Positions 6,850-14,840 of a DNA stretch of 14,935 nt are shown here, in pieces. The position numbers and the translations under genes are program-made. This DNA comes from Pseudomonadota bacterium (GTDB lineage: Bacteria > Pseudomonadota > Gammaproteobacteria > Pseudomonadales > Azotimanducaceae): the NCBI GenBank assembly GCA_009936895.1, contig JAACDS010000376.1, forward strand, positions 1 through 14,935. Reading direction: 5' to 3'. Under the pieces are notes generated by a model, which made no database searches, was not told the DNA's origin, and saw nothing but the letters and a program-made list of their open reading frames with translations. The first letter of the stretch is position 1; the number at the start of each line of letters is the position of its first letter.

Positions 6850-7629
6850 GTGCTGAAATTGAATCCTGAAAACGTCAGTCAAATAGGTCAGCAAATGCTG
6901 GCCAAACCTCGTTCCGTGGTGTTTGCTAACTCCAAGGGCGGTGTTGGCAAGAGCACCCTCGCGCTGATGGCAAGCTTGGGCATCGCGACATTGCACCCAA
7001 GTTCCCGAGTCGAGTTGATCGACTTGGATATCCAAAAGACCAGTAGTGATTCCCTACGACGATTCGAAAACAGCCGCTTCAGCGTGCTGGAGAACGAGGA
7101 CTTCTTTCTGAACTCAGGCTCGCCTAACAATGGCAACTTGATCAATCACATGGGCTCGGATTTTCCCTACCGGAACAGCCAGAAGTACATCATTTTCGAT
7201 AGTCCTGCGGGTAACGAACCGTCTCGAAGCACTTTTTTAAGCCACAGCGACCTGATCTTTGTCCCTACCTCAGTGGGCGATGCCGACGTCTTTGCGACGT
7301 TGAAATATCTCGGCGAACTTCAGGAACTGTTCGGCAAGCAGAAGACGAACATAGACGGGCCACCCCCACCTGTTGTGTTGCTGCCGAACATGGTGGACAG
7401 CCGAGAAGAGTTCAACGAGCTGAGAAACCACTTCACCAAACACTCGGTCTACTTTGGTAAACCCTTGTACTACGCACCGGTATTTCGACGTGCATTCCGC
7501 AGCGATGAAAACGACACCAGCGTGGCCAAGCTGCTGCAACAAGCCAAGCCCTACATCGGCTGGCTCACAGACCTTATCGCACGAGCAGACCAACTCCCCC
7601 TGCCACCGAAAAAGCTCTTTCAGCTTTAA
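6850..7629 (+). CDS. Orphan ParA/MinD-family ATPase
   Basis: A 259-residue P-loop ATPase of the ParA/MinD class. The deviant Walker A is KGGVGKST (29-36) with the signature Lys29. LIDLDIQKTS (56-65) is the switch/A' region and IIFDSPAG (114-121) the Walker B/switch II with Asp117. FVPTSVGDADVFATLKYL (137-154) is also typical of the class. No ParB, MinC or plasmid partition gene is nearby, so it is not an ordinary chromosome or plasmid segregation pair. No MinD-type amphipathic C-terminal helix is evident; the tail is Pro-rich (LPLPPKKL). Placed behind two bactofilins, it probably positions or is positioned by the bactofilin scaffold. The GTG at 6850 has a poor ribosome site; an ATG at 6895 preceded by AGG at seven bases would give a 244-residue protein starting right before the P-loop strand. 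Its stop overlaps that of the convergent lipoprotein gene. Confidence 0.85.
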   Translation: MLKLNPENVSQIGQQMLAKPRSVVFANSKGGVGKSTLALMASLGIATLHPSSRVELIDLDIQKTSSDSLRRFENSRFSVLENEDFFLNSGSPNNGNLINHMGSDFPYRNSQKYIIFDSPAGNEPSRSTFLSHSDLIFVPTSVGDADVFATLKYLGELQELFGKQKTNIDGPPPPVVLLPNMVDSREEFNELRNHFTKHSVYFGKPLYYAPVFRRAFRSDENDTSVAKLLQQAKPYIGWLTDLIARADQLPLPPKKLFQL

Positions 7630-8198
7630 ATACGACACTTTCTAAGCTGTCTTTTGTATATGGCGGCCTGTCGCGACGCTTTTTTCGCGTAGCCTTTAAT
7701 GGCAGAAGACTTCTTCCAAGTGCCTCGCGCATAACCACCGTGACCACTGTAATAGGCAAGATACAGGCTGTAGGCATCGCCCTTGGATAGCCCAAGACGG
7801 CGATTGCTGGTGTCGTTGTACCAGCCGATAAAATCAAGCGCGTCGCCCATATCATCTCGTTGGGCAAAACGTCGCCCGGTGCTCTTTTTGTAATCAGACC
7901 ACGTTTCATCAATTGCCTGAGCATAACCAAAAGCCGACGAAGGCCGCGCCAAGGGCACAACACCCAGCAACTTTTTTCGTTCGGGCTTCGCCTTGGCGTT
8001 GAAGGTGGACTCACGGTGGATAAAGGCAAAACCGATGTGGGGAGGCAGCCCCCAACGTTTATAGGCTTTGCGGGCATCTTTTTTCCAGCCTCGCTCGTCG
8101 GCGAGAATCCGGCAAATATTATTGGGATCCGCTGGCGGCCCAGAAGCACAGCCATTCAACACAACCGCCAACAGCGAGAGAGCCAACAGCTTCCACAT
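7626..8198 (-). CDS. Lipoprotein with lytic-transglycosylase (SLT-like) domain
   Basis: A 190-residue protein with a lipoprotein signal: MWKLLALSLLAVVLNGC, lipobox LNGC with Cys17 and Ala next, which favours outer-membrane sorting. The rest matches a lysozyme/SLT-like fold. FAFIHRESTFNAKAKP (58-72) carries the likely catalytic Glu63 in the 'ES.F' motif. SSAFGYAQAIDETW (87-100) is the SLT 'G..Q....T' block. DFIGWYNDTSNRR (122-134) and LYLAYYSGHGGYARGTW (145-161) complete it. It should cleave or bind peptidoglycan from the periplasmic face of the outer membrane. The family is common in Gammaproteobacteria and not well studied. The start overlaps the ligA stop as TAATG, so translation is probably coupled. 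The C-terminal tail is strongly basic. The 3' end overlaps the convergent ParA-like gene by three or four bases, so no terminator separates them. Confidence 0.85.
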   Translation of the reverse strand: MWKLLALSLLAVVLNGCASGPPADPNNICRILADERGWKKDARKAYKRWGLPPHIGFAFIHRESTFNAKAKPERKKLLGVVPLARPSSAFGYAQAIDETWSDYKKSTGRRFAQRDDMGDALDFIGWYNDTSNRRLGLSKGDAYSLYLAYYSGHGGYARGTWKKSSAIKGYAKKASRQAAIYKRQLRKCRI

Positions 8199-10276
8199 TA
8201 CGTCACTTCCTTTTCATGTTGGTTTAACAGCGCCAGCAGATCATTCTCTGACAGAATTTGCAGCCCAAGGCTTTGGGCTTTCTCCAGTTTGCTGCCGGCC
8301 CCAGGGCCTGCAACGACCACTGTGGTTTTCGCCGATACCGAGCCTGCTACCTTTGCGCCAAGGTCGATCAGGTGCTGTTTCGCCGTGCCGCGGGGCATGG
8401 ATTCCAGCGTGCCGGTCAATACCCAGATCTGACCGGCCAAGGCCAGCGATTCCGGCGCGATCACTTCGATCGTAGGCCAGTTCACGCCCAACCGCTGCAA
8501 AGCTGAAACCACCTCCCGGTGTTCGGGCTGCGCAAAAAATTCCAGCACAGATTGTGCGACAACGGGCCCAACATCCGGCACCTGTTCTAGCGCGTCCAAA
8601 TCTGCAGCTAGCAGAGATTCCATATCACCAAAGTGGCGGGCGAGCCCTGCCGCCGTCGCCTCGCCGACCTCACGAATCCCCAAGGCGTAGATCATGCGCG
8701 GCAGCGTGGTCTGCTTCGCGACGGCCAAGGCCGCAAGCAAGTTATCGGCTGACTTCTGTCCCATGCGTTCAAGCGCGACAAGCTGATCCTTAGACAGCGA
8801 AAACAGGTCGGCGGAATTGGACACAAGGCCTTGATCAACCAGTTGATCGATCAGCTTGTCGCCCAAGCCATCTACGTCAAATGCCAAGCGTGAAACAAAG
8901 TGCTTTAACCCTTCTTTGCGCTGGGCTGGGCAAAAGTCCCGCGGCGCACTGCAGCGCGCGACCACTTCTTCATCCAATCGATGTATCACGCTTCCGCAAG
9001 ACGGACAGCCGTCAGGTAAGGCCACGGCTTGAGCATTCTGTGGACGCTGTCCTATTATCACCGTGGCGATTTGCGGAATCACATCCCCCGCGCGTCGAAT
9101 CATCACTCGGTCACCTACATGCAGATCCAGCCGAGCAATCTCATCCATATTGTGCAGGGTTGCGTTGGTTACCGTGACTCCACCGACAAATGTAGGCTGT
9201 AGTCTCGCTACCGGCGTAATGGCACCAGTACGTCCCACCTGAAAGTCCACGCTTTCCACCACCGATGTCGCTTCCTGAGCCGCAAATTTATAGGCGATGG
9301 CCCAACGGGGTTTGCGGGTTACGGAACCCAAGAGCTGCTGCTGACCCAAGTCATTAACCTTGATAACAACGCCATCGATTTCGTAACCCAAATCGTCTCT
9401 GCGCTGCTCTAGACGGTCTATATAACTCAGACACTGCTCGAGATCGGCAACAACTTCTAGCGCCGGATTGGTGCGCAGCCCCCACTCAGCAAAGGTGCTA
9501 AGCACTTCAGCTTGAGGCTGTGGCTGCCAATGGCCTTCACTGCCGCCCAAGCTGTAACAAAACATGGTCAAAGGTCGACCTGCCGTTACCTTGCTGTCCA
9601 GCTGGCGCAAACTGCCTGCAGCACCGTTACGTGGATTCACCATAGGCTTTTCTCCCATGGCAATCGCAGCTGCGTTGAAGGCCTCAAAGCGATCCAGCGG
9701 AATGTAGATCTCGCCTCGCACCTCTAACTTGGGCGCAACACGACTGGCTTCTCCTGAGAGCGTCAGCGGAATCGAACCAATGGTGCGCACATTGGCGAAA
9801 ATATTTTCGCCCTCGTTGCCATCGCCTCGCGTCGCGGCCAGGGTCAGCTCACCGTTCTCGTAGATCAGCGCGACGGCAACGCCGTCTATTTTGGGCTCGC
9901 AGGTAAAGGTCAGCGCCGCATCACCTAATCGATTGCGACAACGCTGCATCCACTGTTCCAACTCTTCCCGCGTGGTTGCTTTATCCAGCGACAGCATAGG
10001 ACGCGCGTGCTGAACTTTTTCAAACTGTTCAAGTGCAGGCGCGCCAACACGCTGGGTGGGAGACGAAGCTGAATACAGGCTTGGATAGGTGTTCTCAAGA
10101 TCCAGCAGCTCATCGAAAAGCCGGTCGTATTCCGCATCTGCAATTTCTGGCGCATCCAGAACATGGTAGAGGTAAAGGTGGTGCGTCAGCTGCTCACGCA
10201 AGTGCGCGGCGCGTTCAAGAACTGCCGCGCTGAGTTCGGGGTCGGATTCTTGGTTTGGCCCTTGGTTTGGATTCAT
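8198..10276 (-). CDS. ligA: NAD-dependent DNA ligase LigA
   Basis: A 692-residue NAD+-dependent DNA ligase that seals nicks in replication and repair. Domain order: the Ia NAD-binding helix pair with LYLYHVLDAPEIADAEYDRL (starting at 34); the nucleotidyltransferase core with CEPKIDG (126-132), where Lys129 is the adenylated residue, plus RGDG and EVRGEIY; the OB fold (VGRTGAITPVA, LHVGDRVMIRRAGDVIP); a four-Cys zinc finger beginning CPSCGSVIH and ending CSAPRDFCP; helix-hairpin-helix repeats; and a C-terminal BRCT domain of about 75 residues. Length is normal for the family. The start is taken as ATG at 10276, which overlaps the zipA stop as TGATG. A TTG one codon upstream is also in frame but unlikely. 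The smc-zipA-ligA order is typical of Gammaproteobacteria. All catalytic motifs look intact. Confidence 0.97.
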   Translation of the reverse strand: MNPNQGPNQESDPELSAAVLERAAHLREQLTHHLYLYHVLDAPEIADAEYDRLFDELLDLENTYPSLYSASSPTQRVGAPALEQFEKVQHARPMLSLDKATTREELEQWMQRCRNRLGDAALTFTCEPKIDGVAVALIYENGELTLAATRGDGNEGENIFANVRTIGSIPLTLSGEASRVAPKLEVRGEIYIPLDRFEAFNAAAIAMGEKPMVNPRNGAAGSLRQLDSKVTAGRPLTMFCYSLGGSEGHWQPQPQAEVLSTFAEWGLRTNPALEVVADLEQCLSYIDRLEQRRDDLGYEIDGVVIKVNDLGQQQLLGSVTRKPRWAIAYKFAAQEATSVVESVDFQVGRTGAITPVARLQPTFVGGVTVTNATLHNMDEIARLDLHVGDRVMIRRAGDVIPQIATVIIGQRPQNAQAVALPDGCPSCGSVIHRLDEEVVARCSAPRDFCPAQRKEGLKHFVSRLAFDVDGLGDKLIDQLVDQGLVSNSADLFSLSKDQLVALERMGQKSADNLLAALAVAKQTTLPRMIYALGIREVGEATAAGLARHFGDMESLLAADLDALEQVPDVGPVVAQSVLEFFAQPEHREVVSALQRLGVNWPTIEVIAPESLALAGQIWVLTGTLESMPRGTAKQHLIDLGAKVAGSVSAKTTVVVAGPGAGSKLEKAQSLGLQILSENDLLALLNQHEKEVT

Positions 10277-11226
10277 CAACCGTCGCTAGGGGCTGTCAAT
10301 TGCTTACGCACAAAGTCAGCAATACGCTGTTTTAGGTGTTCGACCGTCTGCCCGGTCAGGGCGCTCATCGTGTCATCTTTTACGTCCCCCCCCAGTGCCG
10401 CCGCCACAGTACGGGCAGACAAAATCATATCCTCTAACGTTTCCAAAGCATCCTCGGGGACCGGTAGCTGCATGAAAAACGTGAGCCCCGGAGTTTGCAG
10501 CGCGGTCAAGTCCGAAAGATCAAAGGTGCCAGGCTCTACCGCGTTGGCGACACTGAATAAACGCTCACCGTTATCGCCTTGGGTCCGGTGAAAAATACTC
10601 ATGTCGCCGAACTTTAAGCCCTGCCCGCGCAATGCAGCGACCAGATCGTCGCCGCCAAAGGGTGCATCTGGCTTGGCCATGACACCCAAGATCAGCAGCT
10701 CTTCCAATTGAGGATTCTGACGTCGGGACTCATCCGGTGCTGCCTTTGTTTTGGTCGTACTTTGCGCCGATACACTGCTCTGTCGAGACCCCTTGGTTTG
10801 TGGTTCGGGCACGCTCTTCTCGGATCGTTTGTTCTCGGCGACTCTATTCTCGGAAACCAGCGGAGCATTGTCGGTCTCGAACAAGTCGTCCGTTCGGGGA
10901 GGTAACGAGCTGCTCTCAACCCGAGTCTGTCTTCGATCATCGGCGGGGGTTATCAAAACCTCAGGGGGCTTCTCAGACGCATCGCTGGATTCCGCATCAA
11001 ATGCCGTTTCGACCGCCTCATCCTGCAGTGCCTGACTGATGACCCGGGCACCGCCGTTCGGAAATTCCGGCGACAGGAGAGCCGGTGAATCGTCTTTTGC
11101 ATCTGAGACTTTGATATCCATACGGATTTCATTCTGGCGATTCCGACGAGCCACCCATAATCCATGGGCAACGATCAGAACGAAGAAAATGGTGCCAGCG
11201 ATAATGATCAGATCTTTGATATCCAA
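10276..11226 (-). CDS. zipA: Cell division protein ZipA
   Basis: A 316-residue ZipA, the membrane anchor that binds the C-terminal tail of FtsZ at the division ring. The N-terminus (DIKDLIIIAGTIFFVLIVAHG) is one membrane helix followed by the basic WVARRNRQ, typical of ZipA. A long charged, Ser/Pro-containing linker follows. The C-terminal FtsZ-binding domain begins near ELLILGVMAKPDAPFGG and includes MSIFHRTQGDNGERLFSVANAVEPGTF, GLTFFMQLPVPEDALETLEDM and a last helix VEHLKQRIADFVRKQL. A TTG start at 11226 is chosen because it puts the membrane helix at the very N-terminus, as in other ZipA proteins, has GGGG six bases upstream and avoids overlap with smc. The only in-frame ATG, at 11301, would overlap smc by 35 bases and add 25 residues not expected in ZipA. 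It is translationally coupled to ligA. Confidence 0.93.
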   Translation of the reverse strand: MDIKDLIIIAGTIFFVLIVAHGLWVARRNRQNEIRMDIKVSDAKDDSPALLSPEFPNGGARVISQALQDEAVETAFDAESSDASEKPPEVLITPADDRRQTRVESSSLPPRTDDLFETDNAPLVSENRVAENKRSEKSVPEPQTKGSRQSSVSAQSTTKTKAAPDESRRQNPQLEELLILGVMAKPDAPFGGDDLVAALRGQGLKFGDMSIFHRTQGDNGERLFSVANAVEPGTFDLSDLTALQTPGLTFFMQLPVPEDALETLEDMILSARTVAAALGGDVKDDTMSALTGQTVEHLKQRIADFVRKQLTAPSDG

Positions 11227-11232
11227 AACATA

Positions 11233-11236
11233 CCCC
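11233..11236 (-). promoter_or_regulatory. Ribosome binding site supporting a TTG start for zipA
   Basis: On the minus strand GGGG is followed by six bases (TATGTT) and then the TTG at 11226-11224. It lies in the 40-base gap between the smc stop and that TTG, which fits a dedicated start for zipA better than the ATG located inside smc. Confidence 0.5.
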
Positions 11237-11266
11237 GCAAAAGTAGTCCCTAAGCTAATACGGTCA

Positions 11267-12265
11267 TCAAGCGATAGCCAGTGCCGCTGCGGCGTCGACA
11301 TCCACCGAAACCAACCGCGACACGCCGGCTTCGTGCATGGTAACGCCCATCAAATAATCCGCCATTTCCATGGTGATCTTATTGTGCGTGATCACCAAAA
11401 ACTGCACCGACTCGGACATTTCGCGGATCAGCGCAGCAAAACGCGTCACATTCATATCATCCAAGGGTGCATCAACCTCATCAAGCAAACACACCGGGCT
11501 TGGATTGAGGTGGAAAATCGCAAAAATCAGCGCCACGGCGGTCATCGCTTTTTCACCGCCCGAGAGCAGGTGAATGGACGAATTCTTTTTGCCCGGAGGA
11601 CGCGCCATCAACGTCACACCCGTATCGAGCATATCATCCCCAGTCAGCTCCAGCGTCGCGCTGCCACCGCCAAATACTTTCGGAAACAACTCACCGAGTT
11701 TTGTGTTCACGGCGTCAAAGGTTTCCTTAAAACGGACGCGGGTTTCCTTGTCGATCTTCTGCATGACCTCCAGCAGCGTATCCAGTGCTTCTTCAAGGTC
11801 CGCCGCTTGCGCGTCCAGATAGTTCTTGCGCTCAGACTCTGTATCGAACTCTTCAATTGCCGCCAAGTTAATGGCACCAAGACGCTGAATGCGGCGAGAC
11901 ATACGCTCGATTTCTTCTACCCATGCGGCCTCTGTGGCCTCGTCAGGCATACCTTGCTGAACCACTTCTAGCTCATGACCGGTGCTACCTAACTGTTCCA
12001 GCAGATTGCTCTCCTGTACCGCCATCCCTTGACGCTGGACGCGCTCGGCTTCCAAGCCTTCACGTACCTTGGCCACGCCTTCAGCAACGCTGCTTCGCTG
12101 AGCCTCCAGTGTCCGAATACCAGATTCCAACGTTTCTAGGTTACCGCGGGCTTGCGTCAGTTCCTGTTCAACGCCTACGCGACTCGCTAGCTGTGTCTTT
12201 AATTGGGTTTCCAGTTCGGGAATGGGTCTCTCACTTTCTTCAATCCCTTGCTGAACGCCCTTCAT
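11267..12265 (-). CDS. smc: Chromosome segregation protein SMC, C-terminal part downstream of an internal stop
   Basis: The C-terminal 332 codons of smc, counted from the first ATG after the internal amber codon. It contains the end of the returning coiled coil (about 1-195), then the C-terminal half of the ATPase head: the ABC signature LSGGEKA (234-240), the Walker B CLLDEVDAPLDD (259-270) and the switch His in VITHNK (291-296). These are useless without the N-terminal Walker A half, so the piece is part of one SMC reading frame, not a separate gene. The frame is the same as that of the N-terminal part. The 23 sense codons between the stop and this ATG also read as good coiled coil (SQLTVSLTARERVRNQQTQL). 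A weak GCGGA lies just before the ATG, so low-level re-initiation is possible. The stop is 40 bases before the proposed zipA start. Confidence 0.85.
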   Translation of the reverse strand: MKGVQQGIEESERPIPELETQLKTQLASRVGVEQELTQARGNLETLESGIRTLEAQRSSVAEGVAKVREGLEAERVQRQGMAVQESNLLEQLGSTGHELEVVQQGMPDEATEAAWVEEIERMSRRIQRLGAINLAAIEEFDTESERKNYLDAQAADLEEALDTLLEVMQKIDKETRVRFKETFDAVNTKLGELFPKVFGGGSATLELTGDDMLDTGVTLMARPPGKKNSSIHLLSGGEKAMTAVALIFAIFHLNPSPVCLLDEVDAPLDDMNVTRFAALIREMSESVQFLVITHNKITMEMADYLMGVTMHEAGVSRLVSVDVDAAAALAIA

Positions 12266-12334
12266 CTGTTCCGCTAGCTGGGTTTGTTGATTTCGTACCC
12301 GCTCCCGAGCCGTCAGACTTACCGTCAGCTGAGA

Positions 12335-12337
12335 CTA
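12335..12337 (-). other. smc: In-frame TAG stop interrupting smc
   Basis: Reading smc on the minus strand, the frame goes VRLESV, then TAG, then SQLTVSLTARERVR and on in the same frame to the natural TGA at 11267. No frameshift is needed. Removing this one stop gives a single frame of 1172 codons from 14785, a normal length for bacterial SMC. TAG is one base away from CAG (Gln), TGG, AAG, GAG, TCG and TTG; Gln, Lys or Glu would suit the coiled coil. Other genes here, such as the methyltransferase and both bactofilins, end in TAG, so general recoding is unlikely. A mutation or a base-calling error is most likely. Confidence 0.9.
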
Positions 12338-14785
12338 CACAGACTCCAAACGCACGTTGACCGCGTGGAATTTATCTCTGCTGGCGCGTGCGGCATCACG
12401 GCTGAGCTGCAAATGTGCACCCAGCTGCTCGCGTTGCTCGGTCAGATCTGCCTTCCCCGCACTCTGTTCGCTACGTACGGACTCGGCAATTGTTAAGGCA
12501 CTGCGCGTTTGCTCCAGCCGGCTCTTTTCCTGGGTGACCTGTTCAGCCACCTCTGCCGACTCTTTGCGAAGTTGCTCCTGCCGGGCCGCTGCCTCTTCCA
12601 GCTTTACGCGGGTCACCCCATGGTCTGTGCGTCGATCGCTCAAACTTTGATTCAGCTCGTTAGCCTGACGCTGTAGCTCTTCACGCTTGGCTTCCAACGT
12701 TTCAATCTGAATGCGTGCTGCCTGACGTTGATCCACCCGTTTCGCTAGCTGTGCTTCGGCTTCCTCGATTTCCAGCGCTAACGATTCAATCCCCCGTCCG
12801 CGCTCTATGATGCCCTGCGTTTGATCTGCGTCGTGCAAGGCACGCATCCAATCCGGCCCTACCCAAAAGCCCTCGCGAGTGATGATGCTCTGACCCGGCG
12901 CCAGCTGGTGACGTTTGCTCAAAGCTACGTCAGCAGATTCCGCAGCAAATACGCCATAGAGCAGCGAACTACCGGCCAGCGAACGATCACGCAGCAAGGA
13001 ACGCACGGTAGGCAGAGCGAGCGCTTCATTGCGTGCATCAACAGCATCCGTAGCTCGCGACTCCACTAAGGCCAGATCTCCTTCCGCCAGCTGGCTGAGC
13101 GTGCCAGCAAATCCCGTAAGATCGTCGACTTGCAACGCCTGCATAAAGCGCCCCAGCACCGATTCCACTGCGCCTTCCCAACCGGGCACCACCGACAGGT
13201 TCTGCCCCAGTCGTTGAGCGTCGGACAGATCGTTGTCGTTTATCCAGTTCTCTGCCTCGGGTACGTTGCTAACAAGTGCGGCGTCTTGTATGGCCTGCAA
13301 ATTCGCCGCTTGCTGACGAAGCTCTTGCACCTGACCTCGAACAGTCTCCAAGGATTGCTCTAGCCCTTGCGTCGCCTGCCGAACACCAGAAAGTTCCTCA
13401 CGACAATCAGCCATCAGCTCGTCCAGAGAGCGGCTCTGAGTTTCCAAACCATCGATTTCAAGCGCCATTTGCTCGACCAACTGACCTTCTTGCTTAGGCT
13501 GATCCGATGACAGTCGGGCCAATTCTCGAGCTCGGCTATCCAGCCGCGCGATGAGCTGCTGCAGGTATTCGATTCGAGAGGTATGCACCTGCGCTTCTTG
13601 TTCATTGGCAGAAAACTGCTGATTGAACGCATCCCAGCGTTGCTGCCAGTCCTTATTTTGATTTTCCACGTCCGCCAACGCGTCCTGCACCGATCGGTCG
13701 GCTTCTGCCAGCGATTCCACTTGAGGCTGAAGCTCAGTCACTTCTGCCTGCATCCGTTGAATCTGTTCATCGTCGCTCGTGACCTGCTGATTGGCTTCAG
13801 CGCTTCGTTTGCGAGCGCGCTCTAATTCTTCATTGAGTTGGGCAAGACGCCGCTTGTTGAACTGCAAGCTTTCTTCGGTATGGGTGATTTGTGAACCAAG
13901 CTTGTAGAAGCGTTCCTGCACGCTGTTGACTCTTTCGGTTTGCTCCGAAAACCCTTTGCGCTGCCCCTCGATCTGGGCTTCTACCCGCCGCTGTTCGGCA
14001 ATGGCCTTTTCCAAATCCACTTCGAGGTTGCGAATGTTTTGCTCGCGCTGGCCCAGTCCCACTTTCAGTGCCTGATAGCGCAGCACGTACAGCTGAGCAT
14101 TGAGCAGAGATTCTTCGGTCTTCAGCGTTCGATAACGTTCCGCCGCTTGAGCCTGTCGCTGCAAACGATCCAGCTGGCGCCCCAGCTCTTCGCGAATGTC
14201 GTTGATGCGCTCTAAATTTTCCCGGGTGTGCTTGATCCGATTGTAGGTTTCGCGCCGCCGTTCTTTGTATTTCGAAATTCCCGCGGCTTCTTCCAAATAA
14301 ACCCGAAGCTCTTCAGGCTTGGCCTCGACCAGCTGGGAAATCATGCCCTGCTCGATAATGGAATAGCTGCGCGGACCAAAGCCGGTGCCAAGGAAAATAT
14401 CCTGTATGTCGCGCCGCCGGCAGCGACTGCCGTTCAGCAAATAGTTCGACTGGCCGTCCCGGCTTACTTCACGGCGAATGGCAATGTCGGCATAGGCCGC
14501 GTACTCACCACCAATACGTCCGTCGCTGTTGTCGAAGATCAGTTCAATGCTGGCCGCATTATTGGGCTTACGGGTATTGGAGCCGTTGAAGATCACGTCT
14601 GTCAGGTTCTCGCCGCGAAGCTGTTTCGCAGAACTTTCACCCATTACCCAGCGCACGGCATCGATGATATTGGACTTGCCGCAACCGTTCGGACCCACGC
14701 CCGCGCAACGATTTCCGGGCAAGGTTACCGTGGTGGCGTCTACAAAAGACTTAAAGCCAGCAAGCTTGATTTGTTTCAGTCTCAT
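12335..14785 (-). CDS. smc: Chromosome segregation protein SMC, N-terminal part ending at an internal stop
   Basis: 816 residues of SMC, the ATPase that compacts and resolves chromosomes together with ScpA and ScpB. The start MRLKQIKLAGFKSFVD is the classic SMC N-terminus. Walker A is GPNGCGKSN (31-39), and AVRWVMGESSAKQLRG follows. The R-loop and the head-to-coil block SYSIIEQGMISQLVEAKPEE and YLEEAAGISKYKERRRET are intact. The outgoing coiled coil runs from about 165 to 490. The hinge lies at about 500-660 and includes NLSVVPGWEGAVESVLGR. The returning coil runs from about 665 until the amber codon at 12335-12337. As encoded, this fragment has hinge and Walker A but no signature or Walker B and could not hydrolyse ATP alone. 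smc heads the run smc-zipA-ligA-lipoprotein. If the stop is real, this allele is a pseudogene or a split protein. Confidence 0.95.
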   Translation of the reverse strand: MRLKQIKLAGFKSFVDATTVTLPGNRCAGVGPNGCGKSNIIDAVRWVMGESSAKQLRGENLTDVIFNGSNTRKPNNAASIELIFDNSDGRIGGEYAAYADIAIRREVSRDGQSNYLLNGSRCRRRDIQDIFLGTGFGPRSYSIIEQGMISQLVEAKPEELRVYLEEAAGISKYKERRRETYNRIKHTRENLERINDIREELGRQLDRLQRQAQAAERYRTLKTEESLLNAQLYVLRYQALKVGLGQREQNIRNLEVDLEKAIAEQRRVEAQIEGQRKGFSEQTERVNSVQERFYKLGSQITHTEESLQFNKRRLAQLNEELERARKRSAEANQQVTSDDEQIQRMQAEVTELQPQVESLAEADRSVQDALADVENQNKDWQQRWDAFNQQFSANEQEAQVHTSRIEYLQQLIARLDSRARELARLSSDQPKQEGQLVEQMALEIDGLETQSRSLDELMADCREELSGVRQATQGLEQSLETVRGQVQELRQQAANLQAIQDAALVSNVPEAENWINDNDLSDAQRLGQNLSVVPGWEGAVESVLGRFMQALQVDDLTGFAGTLSQLAEGDLALVESRATDAVDARNEALALPTVRSLLRDRSLAGSSLLYGVFAAESADVALSKRHQLAPGQSIITREGFWVGPDWMRALHDADQTQGIIERGRGIESLALEIEEAEAQLAKRVDQRQAARIQIETLEAKREELQRQANELNQSLSDRRTDHGVTRVKLEEAAARQEQLRKESAEVAEQVTQEKSRLEQTRSALTIAESVRSEQSAGKADLTEQREQLGAHLQLSRDAARASRDKFHAVNVRLESV

Positions 14786-14840
14786 GGGGTTCGCCGCACG
14801 CTTCGCAATAGCGGACTAGCTTAATTCATCCCGCCGCGTC

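Noticed and set aside
7670..7686. GTCGCGAC palindrome followed by six T as a plus-strand terminator after the ParA-like gene
   Set aside because: The palindrome has no loop, so no stable stem forms, and it lies within the coding sequence of the lipoprotein gene.
10277..10279. TTG one codon upstream as the ligA start
   Set aside because: The ATG at 10276 gives the usual TGATG coupling with zipA. The TTG adds only one residue and has no better ribosome site.
12266..12334. A true gene boundary between two separate SMC-like genes
   Set aside because: The same frame continues through the 23 codons between as coiled coil, and neither half has a complete ATPase head. One interrupted gene explains it better.
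12335..12337. TAG recoded as an amino acid genome-wide
   Set aside because: The methyltransferase and both bactofilin genes end in TAG at natural lengths, so TAG acts as a normal stop here.
13414..14824. Long plus-strand open frames opposite smc
   Set aside because: They are shadows of the smc frame on the other strand, with no domain-like content and no ribosome sites.
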